DNA from: Samsonia erythrinae
Lineage (GTDB): Bacteria; Pseudomonadota; Gammaproteobacteria; Enterobacterales; Enterobacteriaceae
DNA length: 64,000 nt
NCBI RefSeq assembly: GCF_004342665.1
Contig: NZ_SMBY01000013.1
Coordinates: forward strand, 1-64,000
Direction of reading: 5' to 3'
Made by a program: the position numbers and the translations under genes. Positions 30,127-41,114 of this stretch are shown in pieces (the stretch's first letter is position 1; the number at the start of each line of letters is the position of its first letter). The notes under the pieces were generated by a model that worked only from the letters and a program-made list of their open reading frames with translations, was not told the origin of the DNA and searched no databases.

Positions 30127-31915
30127 TCGCCTGCTCCTTCTTGCTTGCATCCTGCGCGTCGCCTTCTGCGCCATACACACGTTTGGCCGGCGGAAGTTTG
30201 GTGATCTTCACGTCGCTATACTCCAGACGGGGTGCGCCTTCCGGGTTATAGAACGCCAGTGTGTGCTTCAGGAAGTTAACATCATCACGTTCGGTGCAGC
30301 CGTCATCCAGACGCTGGTGCGCACCGCGGGATTCTTTACGGTTAATCGCCGAGTGCGCCATACATTCCGCGACGTCCAGACTGTGGCCGAGTTCAACGGC
30401 ATACAGCAGATCGGTATTGAACACGCTGGAACGGTCGGTAATTTTTACGCGTTTAAAGCGTTCTTTCAGCTCAGTCAGTTTATCAACGGTTTTTTGCATC
30501 AAGTCGGTGGTGCGATAGATACCGCAGCCTTCTTCCATCGACATGCCCATTTCATCGCGGATTTTCGCCCAGCTTTCCGTGCCATCCTGATTCATCAGGT
30601 CGTGCAGACGCTGTTCGATATCACGTGTTTGTGCGTCCAGCGCGCTGCCGTTGGCCGGCGCTGCCGCTTGCGCGCGCTGTACCGCGTGCTCACCCGCGAC
30701 CCGACCGAATACCACCAGTTCAGCCAGCGAATTCGAGCCCAGACGATTCGCGCCGTGCAGGCCAACAGACGAACATTCACCGACAGCAAACAGCCCTTTG
30801 ATACGGGTTTCGCAGTTCTGATCGGTTTCTATCCCACCCATCGTATAGTGAGCCGTCGGGCGGATTGGAATCGGCTCTTTCACCGGATCGACACCGACAT
30901 AGGCTTTCGCCAACTCGCAGATGAACGGCAGGCGCTCTTTGAGTTTTTTCTCGCCGAGGTGGCGCAGATCGAGGTAAACCACGTCGCCCAATGGCGTAGA
31001 GACCGTGCGGCCTGCGCGCCATTCATGCCAAAACGCCTGCGACACTTTATCGCGCGGCCCCAGTTCCATGTATTTGTTCTTCGGCTGACCCAACGGCGTT
31101 TCCGGCCCCATGCCGTAATCCTGGAGGTAACGGTAGCCGTCTTTGTTAACCATGATGCCGCCTTCGCCGCGGCAGCCTTCGGTCATCAGTATGCCGGAAC
31201 CGGGCAAACCGGTTGGGTGATATTGCACGAATTCCATATCGCGTAGCGGGACACCGTGGCGAAAGGCCATGCCCATGCCATCGCCCGTCACGATACCGCC
31301 GTTGGTGTTGTAGCGGTAAACGCGGCCTGCGCCGCCTGTCGCGAGCACGACGGCGTTAGCGCGGATTTGAATCAGTGTGCCTTCCATCATATTAATGGCG
31401 ACGACACCGCGAGCCTGACCGTCATCAACCAGTATATCCAGGACAAAATGCTCATCAAAACGCTGGATTTGAGGATATTTGAGGGAGGTTTGAAACAGCG
31501 TATGCAGCATGTGGAAGCCGGTTTTGTCCGCAGCAAACCAGGTACGTTCGATCTTCATTCCACCAAAACGGCGGACGTTGACAGACCCATCTGGTTTACG
31601 GCTCCACGGGCAGCCCCACTGTTCTAATTGGATCATCTCTTCAGGACAGTGCTTGACGAAGTGCTCAACGACGTCTTGTTCACACAGCCAGTCGCCACCG
31701 GATACCGTGTCATTGAAGTGATAATCGAAGCTATCATGTTCCTGCGTCACTGCTGCTGATCCGCCTTCTGCCGCCACGGTATGGCTACGCATAGGGTAGA
31801 CTTTTGAGATCAGCGCAATTTTCAGTTGGGGATTGGCTTCGGCGGCAGCAATTGCCGCCCTTAAACCCGCTCCCCCGGCCCCGATAATGGCCAAGTCGAC
31901 ATTAAAGGTTTGCAC
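30119..31915 (-). CDS. frdA: Fumarate reductase flavoprotein subunit
   Basis: Catalytic subunit that reduces fumarate to succinate in anaerobic respiration. 598 residues (E. coli 602). N-terminal FAD fold ([15 protein letters not shown]), covalent flavin histidine at His45 in [10 protein letters not shown], and active-site blocks such as [17 protein letters not shown] and [10 protein letters not shown]. First gene of frdABCD; AGGAGG-like CTGGAGGAATGC precedes the start. E. coli frd is activated by FNR and by C4-dicarboxylate sensing; only a weak FNR half-site is seen upstream here. Confidence 0.97.
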   Translation of the reverse strand: MQTFNVDLAIIGAGGAGLRAAIAAAEANPQLKIALISKVYPMRSHTVAAEGGSAAVTQEHDSFDYHFNDTVSGGDWLCEQDVVEHFVKHCPEEMIQLEQWGCPWSRKPDGSVNVRRFGGMKIERTWFAADKTGFHMLHTLFQTSLKYPQIQRFDEHFVLDILVDDGQARGVVAINMMEGTLIQIRANAVVLATGGAGRVYRYNTNGGIVTGDGMGMAFRHGVPLRDMEFVQYHPTGLPGSGILMTEGCRGEGGIMVNKDGYRYLQDYGMGPETPLGQPKNKYMELGPRDKVSQAFWHEWRAGRTVSTPLGDVVYLDLRHLGEKKLKERLPFICELAKAYVGVDPVKEPIPIRPTAHYTMGGIETDQNCETRIKGLFAVGECSSVGLHGANRLGSNSLAELVVFGRVAGEHAVQRAQAAAPANGSALDAQTRDIEQRLHDLMNQDGTESWAKIRDEMGMSMEEGCGIYRTTDLMQKTVDKLTELKERFKRVKITDRSSVFNTDLLYAVELGHSLDVAECMAHSAINRKESRGAHQRLDDGCTERDDVNFLKHTLAFYNPEGAPRLEYSDVKITKLPPAKRVYGAEGDAQDASKKEQANG

Positions 31916-32387
31916 CGCATTCCTCCAGTTACTTAAGTTAAGTAAGTTAAATTAAAAAAATAATATCAATTCATTTCTGTCGTTATATCTGAAATTAATA
32001 TCGAATCTGCTTAAAACACGGTGATAGACATATAAAGAATAAGTCGATCTCTATTTTTTGTATGAGAATGATCATACCAAATTATGGGTAGATGAAATTT
32101 GATGTGATCACACATTTTTCGGTTTTTTCAGTAAGTCCTGTATTCACTGATAAAACGTGATCGAAAGGTTTATTTACAGGGAAATAATGCTTTTATTTCT
32201 TTAATAACTCTTTTGGATACGAGATAAAAAAATGATTCACTGGATATAATTTTTCGCCGTGAATCCGATGGCCCTCGCGAAAACGTAAGGGATACGCGTT
32301 AAAAAAACATAACCGACGTTTTTTCCGCTGGAAATTTGGGCTAGGGCGGGTAGACTGCACCCCCTGTTTGACTTTGGAGTAAGAACC
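31916..32387. promoter_or_regulatory. frdA-epmA divergent regulatory region
   Basis: 472 A+T-rich bases holding both promoters. GTATGA-N6-TCATAC at 32060-32077 is a perfect dyad; the overlapping TGAGAATGATCATAC matches a Fur core at 10 of 14 positions. An FNR-like half-site TTGAT (minus strand) occurs near 31965. TTGAT-GTG-ATCA near 32100 has FNR-type half-sites but one base too few between them. CGGGTAGACTGC near 32350 may be the epmA -10. None is proven. Confidence 0.4.
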
Positions 32388-33365
32388 ATGAGCGAGACGA
32401 CAAGTTGGCAACCAACGGCTTCTGTCGCTAATTTGTTGAAACGAGCGTCGATCATTGCGGCTATCCGGCGCTTCTTCACCGATCGTGGGGTACTGGAAGT
32501 AGAAACGCCAGCGATGAGCCAGGCGACGGTCACGGATGTTTTTTTATGTCCGTTCCAGACGCGCTTTGTTGGCCCCGGCGCAGCGGATGGGGTGACGCTG
32601 TATTTGATGACCAGCCCGGAATACCACATGAAACGCCTGCTGGCAGCCGGCAGCGGACCGATTTTTCAGCTGTGCCGCAGTTTCCGCAATGAAGAATCCG
32701 GGCGACACCATAACCCTGAGTTCACCATGCTGGAATGGTATCGTCCTCACTATGACATGTATCGCCTGATGAATGAGGTGGATGACCTGTTGCAGCAGGT
32801 GCTGGATTGCGAGAGTGCCGAGATGCTCTCTTATCAGCAGGCTTTTCTACGCCATCTGGACATTGACCCGCTGTCTGTTGATAAAGCGCAATTGCGTGAA
32901 ACCGCAGAGAAGCTTGGGCTGGGAGATATCGCCTGCCGTGAAGACGATCGCGATTCGCTGGTGCAAATGTTGTTTACCTTTGGCGTTGAGCCGAACATCG
33001 GGCGTGACAAACCGGCGTTTGTCTACCATTTCCCGGCGACACAGGCCTCGCTGGCCGAGATCAGCTCGGAAGACCATCGCGTTGCCGAACGTTTTGAAGT
33101 GTATTTCAAAGGGATTGAGCTGGCGAACGGCTTCCGAGAGTTGACCGATGCAGACGAACAACGCCTGCGTTTCGAGCAGGATAACCGCAAGCGCGCCGCG
33201 CGTGGCCTGCCGCAACAGCCGATCGATGAAAATCTTCTGGCGGCATTGCAACACGGTTTGCCGGAGTGCGCGGGGGTGGCGTTAGGCGTAGATCGCTTGA
33301 TCATGCTGGCGCTGAATGCCGAGAAGCTGAGTGACGTGATTGCGTTCTCTGTCGAAAGCGCGTAA
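32388..33365 (+). CDS. epmA: EF-P beta-lysyltransferase (lysyl-tRNA synthetase-like)
   Basis: Attaches (R)-beta-lysine, made by EpmB, to Lys34 of EF-P. 325 residues, as in E. coli (PoxA/GenX). It is a class II lysyl-tRNA synthetase catalytic core without the anticodon-binding domain: motif 2 [20 protein letters not shown] (about 100-119) and motif 3 [14 protein letters not shown] near the C-terminus. TTTGGAGTAAG precedes the ATG. Divergent from frdA and convergent with mscM, the E. coli arrangement. Confidence 0.97.
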   Translation: MSETTSWQPTASVANLLKRASIIAAIRRFFTDRGVLEVETPAMSQATVTDVFLCPFQTRFVGPGAADGVTLYLMTSPEYHMKRLLAAGSGPIFQLCRSFRNEESGRHHNPEFTMLEWYRPHYDMYRLMNEVDDLLQQVLDCESAEMLSYQQAFLRHLDIDPLSVDKAQLRETAEKLGLGDIACREDDRDSLVQMLFTFGVEPNIGRDKPAFVYHFPATQASLAEISSEDHRVAERFEVYFKGIELANGFRELTDADEQRLRFEQDNRKRAARGLPQQPIDENLLAALQHGLPECAGVALGVDRLIMLALNAEKLSDVIAFSVESA

Positions 33366-33378
33366 ACAACGCAGTGCA

Positions 33379-33404
33379 GGGCGATGGCATGGCCGCCATC
33401 GCCC
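33379..33404. terminator. epmA/mscM convergent terminator
   Basis: GGGCGATGGC-ATGGCC-GCCATCGCCC is a perfect 10-bp stem in the 45-base gap between the two convergent genes; CCTTCTTT follows on the plus strand. Confidence 0.75.
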
Positions 33405-33410
33405 CCTTCT

Positions 33411-36400
33411 TTATAAACTACCCGGTGTCTTCTGCCGTGGCGTCAGCGTTCTCCCGCTGCGCGACAGGTTATCTATTTTCATCTGGAACGGAGGGAAAGG
33501 CAGTTCCAGATCGTGTTTATGGTAGTTTTCCAAAATCAACTGATGCAGTTCGTGACGCAATGGCATGCGGTGTCCCATTTCGGCGGCGAAGACACGCAGT
33601 TCGAAAATTTGCAGCCCCTGTTGCAGGTCGACCAGAAACACTTCAGGCTCGGGCGTATCCAGAATCAGTGAACAGCGCTTCACCGCATCCTTGAGCAGTT
33701 CTGTCACTTGCTGACTATTCGCGTTCGCGGGCGCCGGTACGGTCATGACGACGCGCGTCACGGAGTCCGACAGCGACCAGTTGATGAACTGCTCGGTAAT
33801 GAAGGCTTTATTCGGCACAATGATCTCTTTGCGATCCCAGTCGGAAATCGTTGTGGCGCGCGTATTAATGCGCATGACGCTGCCGGTGAGATCGCGGATT
33901 GTGACGGTATCGCCGATACGCATGGGCCGTTCAAACAGAATGATCAGGCCGGAGATAAAGTTGGCAAAGATTTCCTGCATGCCGAATCCCAACCCCAGAC
34001 CGAGGGCGGCGACCAGCCACTGTAGCTTCGACCATTCGATCCCAATGAGCGAAAAGCCCATCATGCAGCCTATGAGCATCAGAATGTACTTGCTGATGGT
34101 GGTGATGGCGTAGCCGCTGCCCGGAGACAGATCCAGATGTTGCAGGATCGCCAGCTCCAGTAGCGCAGGCAGATTGCGTACCAACTGCGCGGTGATGATG
34201 AAGATCAGAATCGCGATAAGGACGGAGCCCAGCGTAATCGACTGCACGCTCTCAACGCCTTTCTCCGTGCTGGAGACATCCCACAGGCTGATATTTTCCA
34301 TGAACGCAAAGGCCGAATGAATTTCCGACCACAGCACAATTACGGAGACCAGCGCAATCAGCGTCAGAATAGAGCGCACTAACTGCAAGGACTTCGCACT
34401 GATGGCGTCCAGATCGACGACCGGCTCTTCTACCGTTTCCGAATTACTTTCATAGGATACAGACGCAGCGTCTTCCTCGCCTTTGGCGCGCTGCGCCAGA
34501 ATCTCCGACCGTCGTTGCTTGGCGCGATCGAAGGCGATGCGTCGACGCTGGATCAACATCCAACGGCGAATGATGTGATAAATCACGAGCAGGAAGAACC
34601 AGATCGAAACCGAGGTTTCCAACCGAGCCAACAGCGCCTGCGCGGTGGCCAGATAACCGATGGCGGAGGCCAGCGCCGCGATAAGCGGTACGCCGATGAG
34701 AATGTTCCACATCGCGCGATTAACGGAATTTTCCCCGGAACCTTCTTTATCCAGATACAGCGGGATGCCGGCGCGCTTCAACCCGGTAGTGACCAGGCTC
34801 AACGCCATACAGAGGAGAATGAAGCACAGCCGCCCCAGCGTACTGGAAAACTCGCGATCGTTGAGCTTATCAAAGGTAATCAACGCCATAATCAATGGGA
34901 CGATAAAGGCGATCGAAAGGCGATAATAACGCATTGCTCTGGCTACGCGCTCCGGCGACCAGCGGAAGTGGACAATGAACAGCCCCTGCGGATGGGCGAA
35001 TGAAGCACTGATCATCACCAGCCACATTAAGGGGACGGTCGCCGTTACACTGTCGCCGATCGCGACGGCCATTGGGTATGGCCAGGCGTTTTGCAATCCG
35101 TAGCCCAGCGCGGCCCAAAGCACCGGAAGCGGCAGGGCGGTGAGAATCGACCAGAATACGGTGCGCAGCGTCAGCATAAAGTGGTCAAGCGTCACTTTGC
35201 CGACGCGGCTGCTGGCGCGCTCCATAAACGCATGATAATGACGACGGGAACTGATACTGAAGCCAACCAGCAGCAGCGCCCCCAGCAGCGGCAGCACAGT
35301 TTCCCGGCTGGTCACCATCATCACCAACGCGCTACCCAGTTGCGTTAGCGTGTCTAACGAAAGCAGGCGCGTCAGGTCCTGCACCAGATTTAACGGATAG
35401 GCGAAGGTTATGGGGTCGACATCGGCCACCCAAAACAGGTAACGATGGGCTGCCTCACGCGTTTCGGTCAAGGCGTCCGCCAGTTGATTATTGGCGACTT
35501 TGAGTTTGGTCAGTTCCAGTATCTGTGAATCGCAGCCGGAGATCAGCGAAGTCAGCAGGTCGCGCTGGGTACGCATCTGATCGGCCAGAATCCGCTGCTG
35601 CGTACTGCTCAGCGGCGTTCCGTCGTCCTGCTCGGCTTTATCGAGCTCCTGAGGCTTATTGATCAGATCCTCGAAGTGCAGGCGCTGCACGCGTAGCTGC
35701 GCCATGTCGCTATCCAGCATCTGAGGTTTAGGCATTTCCGGCAGGCGGGCTATCTGCGCCCGAAGGGTTTCGCCCAGTACGGGAGAGACGCCAAGCCACT
35801 GCGCCTGTTCGCGAATCGTGCTCAGTGCCTGACGCACCTGAATCGTGTGCGTAGTGGCCTGGCGTTGCTGAGAGGCAATGAGATCCATCCGCTGTGCTTG
35901 CTGGTTCAACGCGACGGACAGTTCGCGGTTAACCTGTAACTGCTTACTGATGACAGCGGGTAAATCGCCGCTTTGCTCGGCCAGCAGTTCCGTGCGCTCA
36001 AGCGCTTGCTCCGCTTCACGCTGGCGTAGGTTGTTAAGCCGACTGCGCAAATCCTGCTGTAGCACGTCCAGCCTGTCGTGGCGTTTTTTATACAGCTCGA
36101 CGCGTAAGCGTGACAACTCCTGGCGGTTGCTGGCTGAAAGCTGTGCCAGCTCCAGTTCATCTACCCGGCTTTTCCGTAGTGCGGATTCCGCCTGAAGCGC
36201 GATTAGCTGGGCTTGTCCCAACGGCGTGGCGGGCGTACCGAGAGACTGAATACGGCGATCCGTATCGCTTAGTGAACGGCTGGCTTCGGTTTGCTGCTGC
36301 GGAAGCTGGCTCAGCGAATCGCTGATTTCACGCAGTCGATCCTGTTCCTGTTGAAGCTGTCGGCCCTGTTCCAGGAGTTGGCTACTGGTTTGCAGGAGCA

Positions 36401-36731
36401 ACTGTTCGAGATCGTTACTGGAGAGGCTCGCTGAAATCGGCGACGGTTTGCCGTCTTCGGCGTTAATCTGGCTGCGTAATTCCTGTACCAGCTTGGGGAA
36501 ATCATCAATGACGCGTTGGTACTGCGTGGCGCGCTCCTGCGCCTCTTTGCGATCCTGCAAGGCATTCAGAGCCGCCTGATACTCTTCAACGATTTTCGCC
36601 TGATCGGGCGCGCCTTTGTTGGCTTCAGCCTGTTGCAACTGCTGGCGTAACTGCGCCTCATTAGGCTCGGCGGCAGCCAGCGTCGCGGTTGATAATAAAA
36701 ATCCCAGCAGAAAAATCAGAATCGGACGCAC
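33411..36731 (-). CDS. mscM: Miniconductance mechanosensitive channel MscM
   Basis: 1106-residue inner-membrane channel (E. coli YjeP 1107) that opens on hypo-osmotic shock. Signal peptide (residues 1-20, TLAAAEP), a long periplasmic helical region rich in Gln and Glu with likely coiled coils (about 25-480), eleven or so membrane segments (about 490-900), then the MscS core with GLGFGMQEIFANFISGL and IRDLTGSVMRINTRAT and a cytoplasmic tail. 51 bases downstream of psd, with which it forms the psd-mscM operon known in E. coli. Confidence 0.95.
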   Translation of the reverse strand: MRPILIFLLGFLLSTATLAAAEPNEAQLRQQLQQAEANKGAPDQAKIVEEYQAALNALQDRKEAQERATQYQRVIDDFPKLVQELRSQINAEDGKPSPISASLSSNDLEQLLLQTSSQLLEQGRQLQQEQDRLREISDSLSQLPQQQTEASRSLSDTDRRIQSLGTPATPLGQAQLIALQAESALRKSRVDELELAQLSASNRQELSRLRVELYKKRHDRLDVLQQDLRSRLNNLRQREAEQALERTELLAEQSGDLPAVISKQLQVNRELSVALNQQAQRMDLIASQQRQATTHTIQVRQALSTIREQAQWLGVSPVLGETLRAQIARLPEMPKPQMLDSDMAQLRVQRLHFEDLINKPQELDKAEQDDGTPLSSTQQRILADQMRTQRDLLTSLISGCDSQILELTKLKVANNQLADALTETREAAHRYLFWVADVDPITFAYPLNLVQDLTRLLSLDTLTQLGSALVMMVTSRETVLPLLGALLLVGFSISSRRHYHAFMERASSRVGKVTLDHFMLTLRTVFWSILTALPLPVLWAALGYGLQNAWPYPMAVAIGDSVTATVPLMWLVMISASFAHPQGLFIVHFRWSPERVARAMRYYRLSIAFIVPLIMALITFDKLNDREFSSTLGRLCFILLCMALSLVTTGLKRAGIPLYLDKEGSGENSVNRAMWNILIGVPLIAALASAIGYLATAQALLARLETSVSIWFFLLVIYHIIRRWMLIQRRRIAFDRAKQRRSEILAQRAKGEEDAASVSYESNSETVEEPVVDLDAISAKSLQLVRSILTLIALVSVIVLWSEIHSAFAFMENISLWDVSSTEKGVESVQSITLGSVLIAILIFIITAQLVRNLPALLELAILQHLDLSPGSGYAITTISKYILMLIGCMMGFSLIGIEWSKLQWLVAALGLGLGFGMQEIFANFISGLIILFERPMRIGDTVTIRDLTGSVMRINTRATTISDWDRKEIIVPNKAFITEQFINWSLSDSVTRVVMTVPAPANANSQQVTELLKDAVKRCSLILDTPEPEVFLVDLQQGLQIFELRVFAAEMGHRMPLRHELHQLILENYHKHDLELPFPPFQMKIDNLSRSGRTLTPRQKTPGSL

Positions 36732-36782
36732 GTTAGCTACCTTTCACAAACGACAATCTACCACGACAAAGTCAGGCGTTAC

Positions 36783-37808
36783 TTACGGCGCATCGGGCTT
36801 ATGGCCCGTCTGACCGGAAGTCTCCGCCGCCGTTTTGGGTTCATTAGCCGGAACAGATTCAGAGGCGGCGATCGCAGGCGATTGTGCTGCGCCGCTTTCC
36901 TCAAGCTCGGTCCCTTCCGGGAAGACAACTGGCGCTTGCTCTTCCTGGCGTACCTCGGCAAAGGGTTCGCCCACGCGGGTCACACTCATGGTGTTAAGGT
37001 GGGCGGAGAACTGGAGATCGCCGGCACTAAACAGGTTAATCACGGTTGAACCCAGATTAAAGCGGCCCATTTCCTCGCCTTTCGCCAATACAACCGCGCC
37101 TTCTTCACCCGCTTGCGGGTAGGTCCAGCGCTTAATGATACCTTCACGCGGCGGCGTGACCACGCCTGACCACACGGTTTCGATGCTGCCGACGATCGTC
37201 GCGCCGACCAGAATCTGTGCTAAGGGGCCAAATTCCGTATCGAACAGGCAAATGACGCGTTCATTACGAGCAAACAGGTTTGGCACATGATCCGCCGTCA
37301 GCAAGTTGACGGAGAACAACTCACCCGGTACGTAAATCATTTCACGCAGCACGCCGTCGCACGGCATGTGGAGACGGTGATAATCACGCGGCGACAGGTA
37401 AATGGTGGCAAACAGGCCATCGCGAAATTTCTCGGCCATGACATAGTTGCCCGCCAGCAGCGCTTCCAGCGTGTAGTTGTGATTCTTTGCCTGAATCAGT
37501 TTGCCTTCAGTAATGGGGCCAAACTGCGAGAGCACGCCATCTGCGGGTTGCACCAGTCGGTGTGCATGGGGATCGATAGGACGAACGCCGGGGCGCAAAG
37601 GGCGAGCGAAGAATTCATTAAAGGTGCGATAGGAGGCCGTGTCGGGTTGCTGCGCTTCCTGCATGTTGACACCGTATTGGCGAACGAAAAGGTCGATCAC
37701 CAGTTTGGTGAGTTTTCCCGCACGCTGATTCGCTCCCCATCCGGCTAAGCGAGTCAGCCAGATTTTGGGAAGCCAATACTGTAATTTGATTTTGATATTA
37801 TCCAGCAC
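36783..37808 (-). CDS. psd: Phosphatidylserine decarboxylase proenzyme
   Basis: Makes phosphatidylethanolamine from phosphatidylserine at the inner membrane. The proenzyme cuts itself within LGST at residues 252-255; Ser254, the same number as in E. coli, becomes the pyruvoyl group. 341 residues against 322 in E. coli. The extra length is a C-terminal tail rich in Ala, Pro, Glu and Ser (after about 293) without predicted structure. A His-rich catalytic block [15 protein letters not shown] is at about 138-152. Upstream of mscM, downstream of rsgA. Confidence 0.96.
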   Translation of the reverse strand: MLDNIKIKLQYWLPKIWLTRLAGWGANQRAGKLTKLVIDLFVRQYGVNMQEAQQPDTASYRTFNEFFARPLRPGVRPIDPHAHRLVQPADGVLSQFGPITEGKLIQAKNHNYTLEALLAGNYVMAEKFRDGLFATIYLSPRDYHRLHMPCDGVLREMIYVPGELFSVNLLTADHVPNLFARNERVICLFDTEFGPLAQILVGATIVGSIETVWSGVVTPPREGIIKRWTYPQAGEEGAVVLAKGEEMGRFNLGSTVINLFSAGDLQFSAHLNTMSVTRVGEPFAEVRQEEQAPVVFPEGTELEESGAAQSPAIAASESVPANEPKTAAETSGQTGHKPDAP

Positions 37809-37948
37809 AGTGAACCTCTTGGATTAGTTGTGCGCCAATGAAACAACCTTTCCGGGAAATGAAGGTTAGCGTGCCTGTTTCCCGGAGAGCATGAGCGGAT
37901 TCACTCACCCGTAAAGGGGGCGCATTGTAACGACGGCAATGATAAATG

Positions 37949-38998
37949 TCAGTTATCTGTATCAGAAAAGCCTTTACGCATTTTTACCTGCGCCATGCTT
38001 TCCAGAATCCGGTGATAGTTATCAAAACGTTCTGCGGCGATCTCGCCACGCTCTAGTGCGGCGTGGATAGCGCAACCGGGATCGGTGTCGTGCTTGCAAT
38101 CACGAAATTTACAGGCGCCGATGTATTCACGGAACTCGATGAAACCACGAGTAATTTGTTCTGGCTCCAGATGCCACAGGCCAAATTCGCGCACGCCGGG
38201 GGAATCGATCACATCGCCGCCGTGTGGGAAGTGATAAAGACGGGCTGCGGTCGTGGTGTGTTGTCCCAGCCCTGAGTTATCGGAGACGTCATTCACCAGA
38301 ATACGCTCTTCATCCAGTGCGAGCAGCGCGTTAAGCAAGCTGGATTTTCCGACGCCCGATTGTCCGGCAAAAATGCTGATGCGGTCGGTCAGCGCCTGCT
38401 CCAACTCGGACATGCCCTGCTGAGTGTGGCTGGAAACCATCAGTACGCGATAGTGGAGTGCGCGGTAGATATCCATCAATTCATCAACAAACTGGCGGGA
38501 CGCGTCATCCAGCAGATCAATTTTATTCAGCACGATCAGTGGTTCGATCTCCAGCGTTTCGCAGGCGACCAGATAACGATCGATAATATTCAGCGACAGC
38601 TCCGGCAAGATCGCCGAGACGATCACGATCTGATCGATATTGGCAGCGATCGGTTTAACGCCATCATAATAGTCAGGGCGCGTCAGCACTGATTGACGGG
38701 GGTGAACGGCTTCTACTATCCCGCTGATGCCTGCCAGCGTTTCATGGCCGGGCCGCCAGACGACGCGGTCGCCGGTGACCAGCGATGAAACGGTTCGGCG
38801 AATGTTGCAGCGATGCACCGCGCCATCGGCGGCTTCCACATCGGCATGCATACCGAACCGGCTGATGATAATGCCTTCCTGCGCATCGCCCAACTGGCTA
38901 TCTTCCCATTCAACTTTGCTTTCCGTTTTCTTCAGGCGGCGCTGGTGGTTCGCGCTGACCCTACGCTGCTGACCTTTCGACAGTTTCTTTTTGCTCAC
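37949..38998 (-). CDS. rsgA: Ribosome small-subunit biogenesis GTPase RsgA
   Basis: GTPase that checks late 30S maturation. 349 residues (E. coli 350). Order typical of the circularly permuted family: basic N-terminus ([17 protein letters not shown]), OB fold (about 40-110), G4 motif [10 protein letters not shown]1 P-loop [12 protein letters not shown] near 212, G3 DSPGV, then a zinc knuckle with [14 protein letters not shown]. Divergent from orn and upstream of psd, as in E. coli. Confidence 0.97.
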   Translation of the reverse strand: MSKKKLSKGQQRRVSANHQRRLKKTESKVEWEDSQLGDAQEGIIISRFGMHADVEAADGAVHRCNIRRTVSSLVTGDRVVWRPGHETLAGISGIVEAVHPRQSVLTRPDYYDGVKPIAANIDQIVIVSAILPELSLNIIDRYLVACETLEIEPLIVLNKIDLLDDASRQFVDELMDIYRALHYRVLMVSSHTQQGMSELEQALTDRISIFAGQSGVGKSSLLNALLALDEERILVNDVSDNSGLGQHTTTAARLYHFPHGGDVIDSPGVREFGLWHLEPEQITRGFIEFREYIGACKFRDCKHDTDPGCAIHAALERGEIAAERFDNYHRILESMAQVKMRKGFSDTDN

Positions 38999-39321
38999 TG
39001 AGCCTCACTTAATACGATTCATCGTTCGTCGCGGATCGCGATCGCCCACCGCGTTGGAAGCGGTTATACCCAGCCATACGTGCTGAACGGGATACTTTCT
39101 CTCTCAGCACGCCCTCCGGGTTACGCCAAAGACAAGGCGAATGCCATTCCGGCAAATTCGTCGCTATGTCGACGTCTTCCTGCAATTGACGCTATTTAGG
39201 GTGTATAATACACGCTATTTGATTTTAATTAACTGATGCCAGTTTTGTCGGTATCAGCATTGAAATCGTCATTCGTCCCCCTGTGTCTGCGAGTCGGCAC
39301 AGTGCAACAGGAACGCCCTCG
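38999..39321 (+). promoter_or_regulatory. rsgA-orn divergent region with orn promoter
   Basis: 323 bases. A perfect -10 TATAAT (39204-39209), preceded at 16-17 bases by a poor -35 (GCAATT/TGCAAT), points to orn. An imperfect stem GTGCTGA...TCAGCAC at about 39080-39116 lies nearer rsgA. Otherwise nothing is recognisable. Confidence 0.6.
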
Positions 39322-39864
39322 ATGGTAGATGAAAATAACCTGATCTGGATCGATCTTGAGATGACGGGTCTGAATCCGGAGCGGGATCGCATTATTGAGA
39401 TCGCCACGCTGGTCACGGATGCAAACCTGAATGTACTGGCGGAAGGGCCGGTATTGGCGGTGCATCAACCGGATAGCCAATTGGCGCTGATGGATGACTG
39501 GAATGTGAGTACGCACGGCGCCAGCGGGCTGATCGATCGGGTTAAAGCCAGCACGACGGACGAACGTGCCGCCGAGTTGGAAACGCTGGCGTTTTTGCAG
39601 CAATGGGTGCCTGCGGGGAAATCGCCGATCTGTGGCAATAGCATCGGTCAGGATCGTCGTTTCCTGTTTCGTTACATGCCAGAGCTGGAAGCTTATTTCC
39701 ACTACCGCTATCTGGATGTCAGTACGCTCAAAGAGCTGGCGCGTCGCTGGAAGCCGGAAATTCTGACGGGGTTTAAAAAGCAGGGGACGCATCAGGCGAT
39801 GGATGACATTCGCGAATCACTGGCCGAACTGGCCTATTACCGCGAGCATTTTTTGCAGTTGTAG
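39322..39864 (+). CDS. orn: Oligoribonuclease
   Basis: Degrades 2-5-nucleotide RNAs, including pGpG from cyclic-di-GMP turnover, to mononucleotides. 180 residues (E. coli 181). DEDDh exonuclease motifs: [10 protein letters not shown] (ExoI), [12 protein letters not shown] (ExoII) and [14 protein letters not shown] (ExoIII). ATG 39322 is chosen by homology (VDENNLIW) with CAGGA upstream; the frame is open to 39283. Confidence 0.97.
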   Translation: MVDENNLIWIDLEMTGLNPERDRIIEIATLVTDANLNVLAEGPVLAVHQPDSQLALMDDWNVSTHGASGLIDRVKASTTDERAAELETLAFLQQWVPAGKSPICGNSIGQDRRFLFRYMPELEAYFHYRYLDVSTLKELARRWKPEILTGFKKQGTHQAMDDIRESLAELAYYREHFLQL

Positions 39865-39988
39865 ACCTTAATCCTGTGGTGTGAAGCGATGAAAGGCGAT
39901 TATTTGTCTATCCTTACGTCGAATCGCCTGTTTTACCAGCGCATTGTTTTTTTTATCAGCAGTCAGACAAATTTTCATTTTTGGGGGC

Positions 39989-40016
39989 TTGCGGTTAAAC
40001 GGATTTCTCGTATAAT
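39989..40016 (+). promoter_or_regulatory. tRNA-Gly operon promoter
   Basis: TTGCGG, a 16-base spacer and TATAAT, followed by a G+C-rich discriminator GCGCACCCC. The arrangement is typical of stringently controlled stable-RNA promoters. The rest of the 39865-40080 gap shows nothing else. Confidence 0.8.
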
Positions 40017-40080
40017 GCGCACCCCGTACCGGTGAAGAATTTCAATTAAAGAACTTCAACATTGTGTGCGGTTTTCCCGA

Positions 40081-40156
<76 letters not shown>

Positions 40157-40230
40157 ATTTTTATCACTGTTTGTCTCTGCAAGCGGTGTGCAGTAATAAG
40201 ACGTAACGCTTGTTACCGTCTTTCTGATAC

Positions 40231-40512
<282 letters not shown>

Positions 40513-40531
40513 CTTGAAGGAGGCATACCCT

Positions 40532-40776
40532 ATGGCGTTAACCGATGCCGTCACCCGGCAGGCCCGCACCACCGGCAAAGCCTATACCCTGAACGACACC
40601 GACGGGCTATCGCTGTTCGTGACCGCCAACGGCGCGACGAATTGCGCGCGCCGTTGGCCGGGGGCGTCGATCCGCGCGGCTACCGCCCGCAGTCCAACGC
40701 CGCGTCACAGAAAACCTTTGATGCGGTATTCCGCCAGTAGCGCGACTTCAAGGCGCTGAGTCTGGAGCGCGGACGG
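40532..40776 (+). pseudogene. P4-type tyrosine integrase remnant
   Basis: ATG 40532 with a strong AAGGAGG reads MALTDAVTRQARTTGKAYTL and on through DTDGLSLFVTANG, the N-terminal arm-binding domain of P4-like integrases. At about 40635 the frame breaks and a second frame carries RDELRAPLAGGVDPR and TFDAVFRQ, later parts of the same domain, then a stop in place of the usual Trp, then RDFKALSLERGRQ. An internal deletion, a frameshift and a nonsense change have destroyed it, and the catalytic domain is gone, cut off by an insertion-sequence fragment. Confidence 0.8.
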
Positions 40777-40927
40777 CAAAGAGCGCGGGCGGAAACACCC
40801 GCCTCGGCTTCGCGAAGAATGTTGATGGTCTGTTCGTCGGAAAAACGCTTCTTCATGGGGTTGTCCTCATGTTGCTGATGAAGACATTACTAACATCGCT
40901 GTATGTTAATCAATGGGGAGCAGGTCA
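40777..40927 (-). mobile_element. IS3-family insertion-sequence end fragment
   Basis: On the minus strand an end TGACCTGCTCCCCATTGATT is followed by a ribosome site and MKKRFSDEQTINILREAEAG, continuing VSARALCR, the N-terminus of an IS3-type OrfA transposase. Similarity stops after 28 residues, where the integrase remnant begins. Only one IS end is present, so it is immobile. Confidence 0.75.
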
Positions 40928-41114
40928 AATGCACTCCATTGATATCAGGAAAGAAAAGCATGAGCTATTTTGGTTTGGTACCTTAAGATATTTTCAACGT
41001 CCGCTCGGCACTGAGCCGACAGTCAGATCTGATAGACCCAGAGTAGCAAGATGTCAGATTGAGTACGAATCAACGCACCTTAGCTCATTTAAGAATAACC
41101 ATGCTGAGCCGCTA
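40928..41114. other. Unassigned stretch inside the decayed element
   Basis: About 190 bases between the IS fragment and the toxin gene. A plus-strand frame crosses it but has no ribosome site or similarity and runs through the toxin gene, so it is not called. Confidence 0.4.

Noticed and set aside
30092-31246. 384-codon plus-strand open frame across frdA and frdB
   Set aside because: Antisense to two certain genes; its translation is rich in His, Arg and Phe, typical of shadow frames.
39186-39209. TTGACG-TATAAT as an orn promoter pair
   Set aside because: The spacer is only 12 bases; the -10 was kept but this -35 was not.
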